From positions 166,772,274 to 166,836,273 of the forward strand of contig NC_067282.1 in assembly GCF_020740795.1 (NCBI RefSeq): 64,000 bases of DNA, written 5' to 3'. Made by a program: the position numbers and the translations under genes. The notes under the pieces are model-generated. The model saw only the letters and a list, made by a program, of their open reading frames with translations. It was not told the DNA's origin and made no database searches. Source of the DNA: Apus apus (lineage: Eukaryota > Chordata > Aves > Apodiformes > Apodidae). This document shows positions 39,301-57,580 of this stretch, piece by piece. Numbering within the stretch: position 1 is the stretch's first letter; the number at the start of each line of letters is the position of its first letter.

Positions 39301-42300
39301 AGCCAAACCTGTCAACTAGAAAAGTGAAAGATATGTTAAATAATGCTAGTTTGTTCTTACAAAACATTGGTTTCAGTGATTAAATGTACAACTTCTTGAT
39401 CATTGAATCGCACATCAAGCTTCTCCATAGTTTCACCTAGGATGGAAATCAGACAGCCAGCTTGTACCTTTCAACCAGTGAACTCCTACTTCTGTTCAAT
39501 TAGCACTTCAACATCTTGCTTTAAACTTTCTGTAATTCTCCTCTACTTAAGAAGCTACTGAAAAATCATTCCTTTCTCAGTCCGTTCTTTGTGACACTTG
39601 GGTTGCACAAGATGCATTCTGCCCTTGCTAAAGGAGCCAGCATCCTGCATCTTCCAAAAGGCGAGAAAAAGCACTTCACCAAATGTTTCTGCCCTTTTTT
39701 GTCTCATTGGAAACATTCTTCTATTTCCAGCTATTGGAGGTCCTCACTCATTTTCAGTTCTGGATTTGAATAAGTTTACATTTAATATTTTTCCTTGAAC
39801 AAATGGTAGATTCCTACAGTAAGATGATGTAACTACCCTGCATTGACCATGAGATGTACTATAGATACCAGGATGCACTGTCCTCTGAGTTTCTGGAAAA
39901 TCCTAGCACAACTCTCATGCACCTATGGAGTGAGGGGACTAAAGTTGTATTGTTTTGGAGTGGGTGCAGCTGTGATGCATGGGAAGCTCTGTAAGGTCTC
40001 CCCCTTCTCTATAACCTAGCAGTTGTGCTAACGGAAAGCTGGAGCCTAGCACTCGCTGCCTGTCCTGTGCCTGCCCACTTACTCCTCACTTTTCTTTGGA
40101 AGCTTCAACAGCAACTTTGTGCTTTACAAGTGTGAGTTCATTTGAGAGATTTCCAAAGCACCCTGTAGCTTTTCCAACCTGCTCAGACTTGGAGTCTCCT
40201 TGCATGACAGCCTTTTGAAATGGCCAAAAATATGCTTTTTCACTACCCATTCATGTATTAAATACTCATCTCCATGATTAAATGCTTGCCCAGGTCTCTC
40301 TTAATGAACAAGTGTCAGATGTTTAGCACAAGTGGACTTTACTGCTCAATGGCACAGGCTTCTTGGAGCTCCTCTCAGCCACTTCCAGCTCTGTCTGACT
40401 GAAAACAATGGGGAAGGGGGTGAGGGAAAGGAAGAGGCTGTTCCTGTCAATGGGATTCCAGCTGGTTTGTATATAAAATCTTTCCAGGACACCCAAAATG
40501 CTTCATTCACCATTTGGACATCGTATTCTAAATAAAACCAATTATTTGGTTGACATCTACAACCCTGCTGAGGTATGTGATAATAGTGCCCCTTGTCTGC
40601 TAGGACAAACACACACATTCTCCCCACAGCGAGCAGCCAAGTGGCCCTCGCCAGCCGTGGCGGCTGAAGAATGCACCCCTATTCCCCACTACTTTCTCTC
40701 TCCCTGCCCATCCTGCAAGCCAAGCCCATGAGAATACCCTGGCATAACTTCCTGGCAAGAACCATAATTTTTATGTTGCTTTTGGGTAAACTTCAATGAC
40801 TCATCTTGTATTCATGCTCATCTATGGTTGGCTTTCCCCCACCCCCCCCTTCTTCTAATGTTCAGATCTGCCAAGCTGTGAGTGGTTTGCTTAACAATGT
40901 GCAATGCTTGGAGAGCAGATGGGCTCTTTTCTTCCTCCCAGTGGTATGCAAAAATAAAATTTTATCCATCAAACTTCAGTCTGTGACATTTTATCTGAAA
41001 TGGTTGTTTTAAAAGCTACTTTGCCACCCACAAGCTCCCTTGTATTTCCTTCCGCATGGGATACGGCGTTCAGACATTCAACGTTCAACAGCCAGAAGCC
41101 TGCATTGCCACTGTACCTTGCACAAGAGCATCTCAAATTGCCCTCCTGTACAAACACATACTTAGAGAAAGCTTCTGCCCTTGAAAATGCGTATTTCAGG
41201 CAAGGAAAGTGATTTTTTTGTCAATCTTAGTAGCAGCTCTGGTAATGGATACCCTCATACTTGAGCTCACTCTAGAGTTGACTATGCTGTCTGACTCCCC
41301 TTTGCCAGGGCTGATGCAAACCCACTATTATTCAATCTATGAACTCTACTTAAACTCAGACAAAACATTAGGGGGAAACAGCTGTTTGCTCTTCCATATG
41401 CCATTTCATCAACAGCTGACCAAAAAGATGAGTAGCAGAAGAAGGAATGCTTCACACTCGGTGTATCCACTTGTTCAGAGACCACCTTCTTTTTTTTTCA
41501 CTGAAACTTTGCTTTTTACCATTCAGAAATAAACAGAACACCACTCAAATGCTCACTGCACATCTATACAAAATACTGAGGGGAACAGCTAAAATCAGAG
41601 CTAGCACAGGACATCATGACTACTGACAGAGTTGGATTTGGGACTGCTGTGGTGACTGTATTCCATATGCTCCATTCAAAGTGCTCTCGAAGCTGTTCTT
41701 GTCATCTGTGCAAGAAGGGCTCACTCTTTGGTTGACTAAAAGACTTATTTCCCTGTAGGTAAAAGAAAATGGATCTAACAGCTTGGACATTACTATATGG
41801 AGCTGGTGTAGCTTGGCTTCTTGAAGCTGTTGATGACTGGTTCAGTGCTTGCCTAGAGCAAGATCAGCACATGCACATGCTAGGCTTTCACAAGCTTTAA
41901 AGATGGATTAAAGCAGAATATTCACAAAGGCTCATTAAGCGACAGCAGCTGCTCTTCACAGGTCGGTCTGCAGGCAGGAGGTGGAGGCAAGCTCCTGCAG
42001 GACCAACTCAGAGCACCTTTCTACATTAAACTCGTGTTCTGAATCCCCTCCTGAGACAGCCTCTTCTCCCCTCGCGGGTGCCTCTCTCCATAATTTCACA
42101 TTGCTTGCCCTTTCAGCTGGGTCCCCTGGGCTCTTCTGCTGCCTCTGAGGATCTGGGCCAGGGGAAATTGCTGTAAAAACTATTGTGGGTGGAAGGATAT
42201 GCACATTGTAAATAACTTCACAGATTCAAATGGGGTTTGATTTTTCCAATTATGAAACACAGCTTGCTAAGTTCAGGGTTTTGAAACCCACTGCCAATAT

Positions 42301-45300
42301 TTTAAAGAGAAAAACAACAACCATATGGAATTTAGCAAGTCACAAACTAGGTTATGATGAGCCACTTAGTTTGTCAGTTCCCAGCTGCTGCATTGATAAA
42401 TCATAGGGGATTTCCTCACTGGCTGGGCTGCTGGATATCCCAGGGTGAAAACAGTGAACAAGAAGTTTTGTCTTAGGTTTTATGGGCTGGAGCCTTCAAC
42501 GTGCTGAGTCCCCTCTGAGCCACATGAATGTGAACTGAGGACAAAGGGTCTCTGCTGACTCCCTGCATTTATGGGGAGAGAGCTCCTTGTGGGCACACAA
42601 CTGGCAGAGACACCCTTCCAGCTCTGCATTTCAGACACGCATCCTCTGGCACAGAGAGGTCGGAGGAAGGGAGATATGCTGGAACAGAGCTTCTCTGTGC
42701 TGCATACTCTGCCTGCTGGTTTTCTATGAGCCTGAGTTACAGCTACAGCAGAAGCTACAGGCTTGCAGCTGCTCTTACCCCTCTTAGGGCCAGCTGGCCA
42801 TCACCTACACCTACACATAAGCACATATAGGGATATATACATCTAACCAGGACAAGAACTCAAGTCTTACATGTTCTTGGGCACAGCAAGTGTGGGAGTG
42901 TTTCAGGGTGAGCCTGCCCTTTGCCCAAGGGAGCCTTATCAGACATTGTCCCTGAAGTGCCCAGTGCCACCGGTAGCAGGAAGCTCGTCTGCACAGCCCA
43001 GCTGGACTCGGTGCAAGTGCAAGGAGCAGATGTGCAGTTGGCTGTACGGAGCTCTGTGTCTCAAAATTAATTTGCCCGTGGTTCTGCTGACACCTTCTGA
43101 TTATGCTGCTACGCTCATGAAATAAAAAGTGTGCTGAAACCAATTTCTCACCCTCTACTCCACTGGAGATAAAAGACAAAAGATATATTGCTAATTAAAA
43201 TGTTCTTATCTGCTGGAAAGCAGTTTGCAGGATTGATTTGAATAAAACTGATGATGCAGCCCACTCAGATCACTGGGAAATGACCTCTCTATTATAAAGT
43301 CCCAGAATAACATAGCAAAGCAATCTTGATTTCCTAAAATCTATCAAAGGAAGAACTTCTCAGTTAGTTACATCTTATAATATGGATACTCCTGAAATGT
43401 CCTCTGCTAAATGAACAGCTGATATTGGCTAACCTCATGGAAATAAGAGAGAATTAGTACCAGCTGCAAAATGCATTCATTGGATAGTGAAACTGGCAGT
43501 TGGTATTACGCCTGCTATAAATATTTTTAATTAAAAATTGTTTTCTGTCTCTTCAATTGGCATAATAGCGATGATGCTTGCTGAGAGTTACTGAAGATGT
43601 AATAGGAATCCCCTTCGTGTATAGCAGAGCTATTTATTCTGCCTTAATTTTGCTATAGTGGAAATCTGCATAATAATGCATGGATTCTAGTACATGAGAA
43701 AAATATATTGAGGAAGTGTTTCATCTGTGTGTTTCAGAATAATGCACAAAAGCATTGTTACAAATTTCTAAAGAAAAGGCCAGTTCAAAATCTGGTTGCT
43801 CAGGTATGACTTTAAAATTATTTTAACAAAATTATTTTGGAAATTCCAGCTTCAGTCCACAGCCCTGTGGCATTGTATGCCTTTGAGAAAGGGTCTAATC
43901 TTTGCAAGTGTACAGGGAGCAGCACAGCAGGTTTCCTTCTCCTGCTTTGCTCTGCAGCAGAAGAGAATCTGCCCCTTATCCTTTCCCCCTGGCTCCCCAG
44001 GCACCACTATGGAGGTGCCAGGAGTTGTATCAGCAGAGGGGACCCTGGGTGCTGCCCCAGGCCCAGGGCAGACTCATGCCTCTGGGTGACGAGGGATACC
44101 TTGTTCTCTGGAGAGCCGACAGCCATTAGGCCAGCTCTGTCCTGGCAAGCACAGCCTACATTAGGCATTACCTAAATAGGATGGATACTGCCACAGCTGG
44201 ACAAATCTCTGTTAGCTGTCCCTGCTGGGCCTTTGGGAATGTGTGATTTCTCTCTGCACTATGCGGGAGACTTTTGAAAGCAGAGGAGGGTGATTGCTTT
44301 CTTATCCCCGCTTGACTCTCTTCCCCTCTGAGGCTTTGGACCAATATTCTTGTTTAGGTGTTTCCTCCCACCAGTTTCCTTAGCCTCCTGCCTTCCTCCT
44401 CCCCAGCTTCTGATACACTTACCCCTGACAGCCACATGCCTTCACCCTCCTATTTTTATTCTCCAATGTATATCTTAGTGGTCCTGGCACAGCTTGCCAT
44501 GGTATGGTATTTGTTTTCTGACATCCCAGGGGTTCAAATCAAGACAAAAGCCTCATTCTGTCAGTCACTGTATGAATGCATGACTAGGCACATCCTCTTC
44601 TCCAAAGACCTTTTGGTCTAAACCTGCTGCTTTAATTTTATGATGATACTAAATTTGTCTCCCAGTTTGGCTCTTGTCCCTTTCTTGTCCCCAAATTGAC
44701 AGCAATTTTTATTGTAGCAAATCTTCCTCCAGACAAATATATTGTCTTTTTTTATCCATTGGTTCTTCCTTCTTATCCTGGGTTATTCCTTCTGCCATAA
44801 AGTATCTTTCCTTTGCTTTTCCAGACAGCCCTTTCAGATATTTTTATCCTTTGTAGTCCTCTCATTTTCCAGCTCATTGTTCCTCTCAGCTTCAGCACAT
44901 GCTTTCCTCTCTGCTCTCCTTCAAAGGGAAGCCCTTGCTCTCACAAATGCAGCTATCCCTTAGCTCAGCTGAATTTATGATGGCCACCATTCTCTTTAAG
45001 GTTTCATGCCTAACTTCATAAGTGTCTTCATGCGAAAGCTTTGCTATCAGGTTAGTGACATTCCTCTCTATTTCTTGCAAAATCTTCCTTCTGCCCTTCA
45101 AGCCTCAAAATATGAATAGATATCTGACTATGGGGGTGCTCGCTTTTTTTTCTAGGTTTTAACCCCACTAATAGTGAAGGTGAGTTGTAATTTGTCCACC
45201 AAGTCTTTGTTGTGAGGTACAGTTTTGTTATCTGGTGAAAAGACAGCTCAAAAAGGGTGGGAATTATCATATGGTTCTGAACAAATATAATAAGTTTTTT

Positions 45301-47779
45301 TCTTTCCTTTGAAATTAATATGTTTTACTCCCACTTCTCACCTATGATGAACTCTGCCTGCCTGGGCATTTCTGCAGGGTTCCACAGAGAAGGCAGCAGC
45401 ACCACTGTGGTGTGGTTCTTGCCCAGGTTTGTGATGGGCACCATTACCTGCATCTGTCAGCACCTCTACAGACCACTGGATTCAATAGCAAAGATGAGAA
45501 CAAACCAGAACCAGAGAACTGAGTTACACTACTGCCCAGAGAGGGAAATGGAGACCAGTCCAATGACTAGTTTTTGGTGGGCAGTTTGAACTATATTTTG
45601 ATCACTTGAGATGTTTTGTATCACGCCAAGGTAAGTTCTCACTTTCCTATGTGCCTGTTTCCTGTCCTGTTGTAAACTAAAAGAATTAAGAACACCCTAA
45701 GCCAAGATAAATTTGAAACACAATTGTCTAGTTATTTGAATCAAAAGGCACTATTGATTATTTAATTATGTAGGAATTATCCAGATGCTGACCATTTACT
45801 ACAGATTAATGACTGTCCCAGAGCAGTTAATGGCCCTTCTCACTGCCATCAAAACAAGCTGCTTATTAATCCCTGGAAAATGGCTTGCATAACAATCATA
45901 ACCTGTTGTTAAAAGTTTATAAATAGATAAAAGTGTCACATGGATTTAGGAGTGCTGAGGCTGAATGGGATCTGTGTGGCATTTCTAGTGAATGAATGCC
46001 ATGTGCATGAGCTCATCTGATTGCTTGAATTATCACAAAATCCCAAGTTGCTCTTTTGGATCAGAAAATAGCATGTAAGAAAGTGCCAAGTGGCTGGAGT
46101 CCTATCTACTGACTGGGAAATAATTACTTCGCCGCATAATAAAGAGGCACCTTCATTCTCACAGCAGTGCTCTGCCCTTCCCATCATCTAGCCTGAAATA
46201 CATGCAAGGGATGCTGTGTGACTGTGCTGTTTCATTCCTTGCCCTTGTTTTTAAGAGGAAAAAACACTTGCACATATCCACACAAACAGAGCTGACCCAG
46301 GTCCTTCCGCAAGTGATGGGTTCAGCAGGTGTAGGGGTCCTGATAGGCTGGGATCTGTACTATTCAGACTAATGCCTCCAGAGGAGCCCTTAGCACCTGG
46401 GTATCTCTGTGTCACACTGTTATAGCACTGAACACAGTACACTCTGCCAGCGAAAGCCACTTTGAGAAAACACGATTCTCCTTGGTGCTGACAGAGCTGA
46501 AAGGATGTGCAGACCACAAGGGGCCAGGGTGGCTGAGGGCAGGGAACTGCAGCAGTGCTGTGTCCCAACAGCCCTGCAGTAGCTGTGCCCTGCCACCGTG
46601 CTGGCACTCACCTGCCCCTTTTGCCTGGGAGCTCAGCTGCCAAGCCAGCATGTGGGGGACCCTGCTCCCATGGGGCCACAGCATCCCCGCCATGGCACAG
46701 CCCAGCCGGAGTCACCTGGGCAGCAGCCTGCACTCCCACGTCCCTCTGGCAGCCACTAGCCCCCCAGCTAGCTCTCCTCATCCTCCTAACCCTTCCAGGC
46801 AAGTGGTGGCTGGTTATTGCGTTTGAGCAGTGACTAATAAAAATGATATAAACATGCTGTTCTCTGGAGCCTGAGAAGACTGCCCCAGGGAAGTGGAGTT
46901 GGTCTGTGGGAGCATCCTGTCCCCACCAGGAATTAGGGAAGTGGCTTCCCCATATCCAGCCAGGCCACAGATCCTGAGGTAAGAGGAAAGATGGGAAATT
47001 ACAATCTCCTTCAAAGAATCAGATGGAAAGAGACATGGGGGACCTTTCTGAATCACAGCTTCCAAGCCTGTTAGCACAACTTCCTCTGTTCTCTATTATT
47101 TTTAGTGGAGCTGTCTCAGTTGGGCATAGACAAACTACAGTGCAGTGCTGCATCAAAGAGGGTTGTCCCTCCTTTGACTCAGGGAAGTTGGGTGCCATGA
47201 GGCCCCAGACCCTTGCCCCTATACCACATGCACCTCTCTCCTTCCCTGGCACAGAGGCTTGGGGGGACTTGGTGCCCCCCACGCAGCAGCAGCCGGCACG
47301 GGGGCTGGGATGCAGGGGAAGAGCAGGCACACGAGTGGGCTGTCGCTGCCACTGCGGAGGTGTGAAATCTATGCCCAGAGCAGGCACACTGCCCAGGAGG
47401 TCTGCAGGCTGAAGGAAAAAAAAAAGTGTATCTCACCAGAGACCTTTTCTCTGACCTTCAAAACTGCTCATGGCCAGACAGCGCTGCTTCAAAGATTTTC
47501 TGCCTCACCCACAGCTGTGGCCATGACACTTGCCCTCCTCTCTGTATCTCCCCTCTCATCCCTGTCAGGAAACTGATTCCCACTGTTGAGCACTGCCAGC
47601 ATGCCCCTTCCACAGCCCACTCCTGTGATTTTTTAGTGGGTTGCACCCTATGCATAGGCCGAGTCATGCTACAAACAAGTGCTGAACTAAACGAATTATT
47701 CTCCCTCAAACTCTTCCCAAATCTGCCTTGCTGTGTTTCCACAACACTTGGCAATTCTCAGATGAGACGTGCACCGTGC
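30392..47779. other. Intergenic, no gene recognised
   Basis: The longest gene-free block of the window, mostly AT-rich and without recognisable transposons. It holds a perfect 10-bp-arm hairpin (34504-34528), T-runs near 38.72 and 38.77 kb, a TAAT-rich conserved-looking segment (43490-43690) and a minus-strand open frame with helical-looking composition (44892-45101). From about 46.4 kb the G+C content rises towards the island at 47.8 kb. Confidence 0.5.
34504..34528. repeat. Perfect hairpin, 10-bp arms, 5-nt loop
   Basis: TGTCAAGACC (34504-34513) and GGTCTTGACA (34519-34528) are exact reverse complements around AAAAG. It has no T-run or gene context that would make it a terminator. It may be a relic of a small DNA transposon end or simple chance. 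Confidence 0.75.
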
Positions 47780-48260
47780 ACCTCATGTGCTACCTCCCTG
47801 AGGAGAACTGGCTCCCCCGGGCCCCCCCGAGCCCCCCAGCCCTGCCTTTGCACCGACGACACCCGAGCAGGACCCCCGTGCTGTGCTCGCGGGCTGCGCA
47901 GTGCTGAGGGACACCAGCCCAGGAAGCAGGAGACTTATGTATGTGCCCAAGAGCTGAGATACGCAGATCTGCCTCCCTGCGCTCGCCCAGGGGCACCGCA
48001 CCTTCCCGTCACCGGCACACGGCATCCCGAGGCCGGTGCCAGGCGAGGCAGGAGCAGGACCTCAGCCTCTCCAGGCAGGGCATTGCTGCGCGGGCAGGGG
48101 GGAGCGTGTTCCCCACCGCTTCCCTCCCTCCCCATCGTCTGCCTCCCGCAGAAAACAGGGCAGACCGAGGCTCCCTTCGGGATGCCGCGCTGAGCGTGGT
48201 GTCACCGCCATCTAGTGAGATGGGGATGGAGAACCAGCCGCCCCAAACGCCCGCAGGGAC
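47780..48260. promoter_or_regulatory. CpG-rich island without a recognised gene
   Basis: Strongly enriched in C+G and in CpG dinucleotides relative to everything upstream (for example GTGCTCGCGGGCTGCGCAG near 47878 and GGATGCCGCGCTGAGCGTGG near 48180). It lies about 1.6-2.1 kb upstream of the KRR1 start and is separated from the KRR1 island by CpG-poor DNA. Open frames across it (up to 255 codons, + strand 47426-48193) are Cys/Pro/Arg-rich and look like products of base composition. It could be an alternative or divergent promoter, a non-coding RNA start, or an unmethylated regulatory element. Confidence 0.5.
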
Positions 48261-49534
48261 CCCCAGCACCCCTCTGCCTCCTGTACTATGTTTTTTCCTT
48301 CTCCTCCTCGGACCAGAAAGTGACTGTTTTGGAGTGGAGACCAGGACGGCCCACCTCACAGCCCTGCAAGGGGATGCGCTGTCCTTCATACGCCTCCCTG
48401 TTTGAAATACATGGACAAAGGGAAATTAAAATAAATTGCTAAACCCACACGCCAACTCAAAGGCAAACTTGCAGGTGCAAGGGATCCTGGTGTTCCGTTC
48501 ACTGTGGGAGGTGGGTCTGGCACATGGCTGGGAGATGGAGCAGGCTAGGAAAGACAGCAGTCAGGTTCAAACAAAAGGTTCTTTAGGGTCAACCCAGGAT
48601 TTTAAACTAGTATTTCATGTATTTGTAGATCAGGTGATAGGGGTATCTTTCTCATCATGACAGCAGTTAAACACCATAGAGTGCAGGCTTTTATGAACAG
48701 GTCTGACAAACACCTGCCAAGGACAACACCATCCTGCCTCAGAAGTGCAGGTGTTCCTGCTCTTAAAGGTCTCTTCCCGTTCTTCACTCCATTGGCTTTT
48801 AATGGTCCACATAAAACACAGTGAAGGAGGCATGTTTTTGCTTTTTTTTACTATAGAAAATGCTCAATTAGAGGTGCAGGAAGGGAGAAGGAGGAGGATG
48901 CAAAGCATCCCCTAAAGAACCTTAAATTATGTTATTCAACTGAATAAATAGGTCTCATCAGGAACGTGTTTTCTTTAGTTGCAAGTGCTGAAGTACTTTG
49001 AGTACTTATCGATGTACTTGAGTGTACGTTTTGATGATGATGTTCGTTCTTTTTTCCTTTACATTGCATAATAGTGATAGAAAATTCAAAGCTGAAGAAT
49101 GTGGCTAGAAAAGATGTTTCACATGAAAGAGGAAGAAGGAAAGAAGATGCTTGGTATGTGCCTCTCACCTCATTTAACTGCGGCATTAAATCTCTCAGAG
49201 CATGTACCTGTACTCTGGGGCACAGAGCAGAGAAGGGGCTCCCGAGCCACCCTGGGGAGGTGTGAGGCCTCCACCAGCACGACCACCCTCCGGACCCGTG
49301 CTGCCGTGGGACAGACCGGGCTGCCTTCGCAGGACCTGCTGTTGCTCAGGTGCAGACGCAGCACGAGACACAGCAACCCTGGCTGAGACCTGTGGGGATA
49401 TTTTGTCGTTAAAAGCAGCAAGGAGAGGTGTTGGTCAGACACACGGCCCATCACACCCAGCCCGAGCCCCTTCGCTGTGACCCACCGAGGCGCCAGGGAT
49501 GTGGGCGCGCGGCTCGGCTGGCACGCGGCCTGGC
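48261..49534. other. Intergenic, no gene recognised
   Basis: About 1.3 kb of mostly AT-rich DNA between the two CpG-rich regions, rising in G+C after 49.2 kb. I see nothing recognisable in it. Confidence 0.5.
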
Positions 49535-49590
49535 GGTTGGGCTGGACCATCTTAAAGAGGGCTCTTCCAGCCGCAATGGTTCTGTGAGTC
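49535..49590 (+). mobile_element. Short CR1-like 3' fragment beside the KRR1 island
   Basis: GGGCTGGACCATCTTAAAGA, then CTCTTCCAGCCGCAATGGTT and CTGTGAGTC resemble the last 55 bp of a CR1 element in + orientation, with several substitutions to C/G. It sits just outside the CpG island. The shortness makes the assignment moderate. Confidence 0.6.
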
Positions 49591-49733
49591 CATAACTGCT
49601 TCTCACTTTTGTTTTTTTTGCTCCCAGGGCAGCGCAGGCAGGTAGGGAACCGCACGTCGTGCACAGGATGAACGACAGAGGCCCTCCCGGAGCGCTGCGA
49701 GCTCCCGCGCAGCCGCCTGGGCGGGCCCCACCG

Positions 49734-49829
49734 CCCCCGGGCCCGCCCCCGCCCCCGCCCCCGCCCCCGGACCCGGACCCGCCCCCGGACCCGCCCCCGG
49801 GCCCGCCCCCGGCCCCGCGCCCGCCCCCG
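49734..49829. repeat. 96-bp hexanucleotide array (CCCCCG-type units)
   Basis: Sixteen consecutive 6-bp units, in phase: nine CCCCCG interspersed with GGCCCG, GACCCG, GCCCCG and CGCCCG. The complementary strand has many runs of three to five G and could form G-quadruplexes. It lies 68-163 bp upstream of the KRR1 start codon, inside the promoter island. Having no A/T-containing stops, it creates long artificial open frames on both strands (Pro-rich on +, Gly/Arg/Ala-rich on -). Confidence 0.93.
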
Positions 49830-49882
49830 CCGCGCCCGGCCTGCACCGCGGCCCCGGCCCCGCCCTCTGCCGGCGCCGGGAG

Positions 49883-49889
49883 CTTCCGG
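49883..49889 (-). promoter_or_regulatory. ETS/GABP-type site in the KRR1 promoter
   Basis: CTTCCGG (CCGGAAG on the minus strand) lies 8 bp before the start codon. ETS-family sites at the transcription start are typical of ribosome-biogenesis and other housekeeping promoters. Binding is inferred only. Confidence 0.45.
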
Positions 49890-49896
49890 GGCAGAC

Positions 49897-55525
<5,629 letters not shown>

Positions 55526-56025
55526 TTCATCACCTGAGATGCTCAGTTTTCTCCCATGTTAGTGAACATTTTCACATTTGGAAGATTTGAGATTTCTTGC
55601 TGTCGTATAATCTGAACAAAAAAACCTAGGTAGAAAGACAGTCTGTTTTCATAAGTACACTTTAGCTAGTGGATCTGAAGTACCTGAGCAGAATTGCCTA
55701 GGTTGGTGAAGAAAATCTGCACTGCTGTGTTTGAGAAAGCATGAGCGTGTATCTGGATAATATCCATCTGCCTTAAGGCAAGGTTTCTAATAGAAACATT
55801 TAGGAGTTTGACATAGGATGTTAAACATCAGAGTCAGAGAACTTTGTGGGAGTTTAAGGTAATTCTCGTGGAAAGGACTACCAGCATGTGTGTAGCCTCA
55901 GTTATGGTGATAGCTTCTGCAAAACAAGCAAGACTTACGACTGTATTAGCTTTTTTTTCTGTAAAAGCTGGTAATTTTTGCGTGTCTTGTCTTGGTGTTA
56001 ATAAACTATTTTAATATATTGTTCT
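55526..56025 (+). other. KRR1: KRR1 3' untranslated region
   Basis: About 500 nt after the TAA, up to roughly 20 nt beyond the AATAAA at 56000. No repeat is visible. The exact cleavage site is inferred. Confidence 0.75.
56000..56005 (+). terminator. KRR1: KRR1 poly(A) signal AATAAA
   Basis: Canonical hexamer in GTTAATAAACTATTT, 475 nt after the stop codon, with T-rich sequence just downstream. A second AATAAA at 56107-56112 could serve as a distal alternative. Confidence 0.8.
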
Positions 56026-57072
56026 TAAACGCTTGAATTAGTCGTCATCTGCACAAACTACATGTTGTTTTCCAGGAAACAAGCTCACAGGTTCATGTGA
56101 GAGTTAAATAAATGTAATAATAATTGGATGCCATTAATACACTCATTTATTAGCATTATCCTGGAGGCTGCTAGATAGAATGTGGTACAAAGCAAAGTTC
56201 TTTCCGCATATAATGTGCTGCAGGGAAAGCATAAAGTCTTGTTACCTTTCTTTTAATACATTATTTATTTATTTATGGCTTGAAAGAAATTATAAGAAAC
56301 AGTGTGCTTTCCTTGTATTTTTTTTTCCTTTCCTTTTGAGGCCCTTCCCCTTTTTTTAAGGGAAGCTTAGAGGTTTTTAGTTTCCTGAAAATGCTAATTG
56401 TGATGAAATAAGAGTTCACCAGAAGAGCAGATGTTGCTTTTTTTAATACACCCGCTATTAAAGAAGCAAATGTAATGATTAGGAGGTGGTAGAGCTACAC
56501 CAGTTCCTTTATTGTGCTGGCATACTTTGGCAAGGTTTTGGAATTTTGATCACTTGCACATGCAGTGAATGATTATGCTAGAACATTGCAACTCTGCGTT
56601 TGGGGTAGTGACCTTTTATTGGAAACTAGCAAGTGGAAATAGAGCCATTGCCTTTTTTACATATACAAATAAGAGTTCAGAATATTTCTTGCTAAAGAGC
56701 CAGTATGTGTGTGTGTGGAGAAATAGCTGAGATGTTTGCCCTTGAGGGTAGGGGACAGCATTAGCCTTAGTGTGCCTCTCAGTTATGTGATCACTTTTTG
56801 GTGCTTGAATGTTGAGGAAAAACAGTCCTTTTAGGGACTTTGTTGTTCATAAATGATTACTTGTGGAATCAGTCAGGAAAATACTGCTTCAGCAGATATT
56901 TCACTGAGAATGTGATCAATGAGTCACAAACACCCATCTCAGAAGCTGTCTTGAGCTGATGTCTTTAGTGGTACCAGGACTATGAAAAGCTTTTCAGAAG
57001 CACTAACTGATGTTTAGCAGTTGACAGTGCACAGTGGTAACCCAAATTCACTACCAGTCAGGTTCAGACTTC
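56026..57072. other. Intergenic region downstream of KRR1
   Basis: AT-rich, with a possible distal KRR1 poly(A) signal at 56107. Several TTTATT motifs (minus-strand AATAAA) at 56.1-56.6 kb could end a minus-strand transcript. No exon is recognisable. Confidence 0.5.
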
Positions 57073-57580
57073 TCATGTAGTGAAGGGACCAATTTCAACA
57101 GGAGGCAGTACAGTACTTGAGTTGAAATGCCTGTTCTTACAGTGGGATGCCACAGACGAGTGCTCCAACAAAAGAACAAGTAGCCAGTAAGGAGGAGTCT
57201 GACTAGCCAGAGAAGGAATAAATGTATTTGGGGAGGAAGAGTCTTCATTCTGATCTGGACTGGACAAGTCCACTTTCACTGCAGAGGACTGATACAGGTG
57301 TTCCTTTTGTTGTTCAAAAAGTTCAAAAACAGCTTTAGGGCTCGTTGCTCTACACTGGTCTTGATAGGCTGCCATTTCATGTCAGGAACCTGATCAAGCT
57401 GAAAGCAAAGCACCCTACAAAAAAGTTTTCCAGCTGCATCATCCAACTGCCTGGTTGCCTGAGTTGCAGTGTAAGAAAAGAGCTCAGCTTGATGGCTGCT
57501 TGGCATTAAATCCTTTATATTTCCATTGTGCTTTTTTAATTTAGGACCCCCAGCTGAGACTTCTGTGTGGCTTTTGCATC
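57073..57580 (-). pseudogene. Possible disrupted coding relic, family not recognised
   Basis: On the minus strand two overlapping open stretches read like parts of one protein in different frames. About 57580-57276 is open for roughly 100 codons and includes QLDDAAGKLFCRVLCFQLDQ. From 57375 to a stop at 57073 a second frame (AVFELFEQQKEHLYQSSAVK, then a Ser/Asp/Pro-rich stretch) continues. A single-base length change near 57340 would explain the switch, and stops interrupt the frames further upstream. This pattern suggests a decayed gene or retrocopy rather than a working exon. I do not recognise the protein, and neither frame matches GLIPR1, the expected neighbour. Chance cannot be excluded. 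Confidence 0.27.

Noticed and set aside
47426-48193. 255-codon + strand open frame, the longest ATG frame on that strand
   Set aside because: It runs through a GC-rich island where stops are rare, is Cys/Pro/Arg-rich without family resemblance, and has no splice or poly(A) context.
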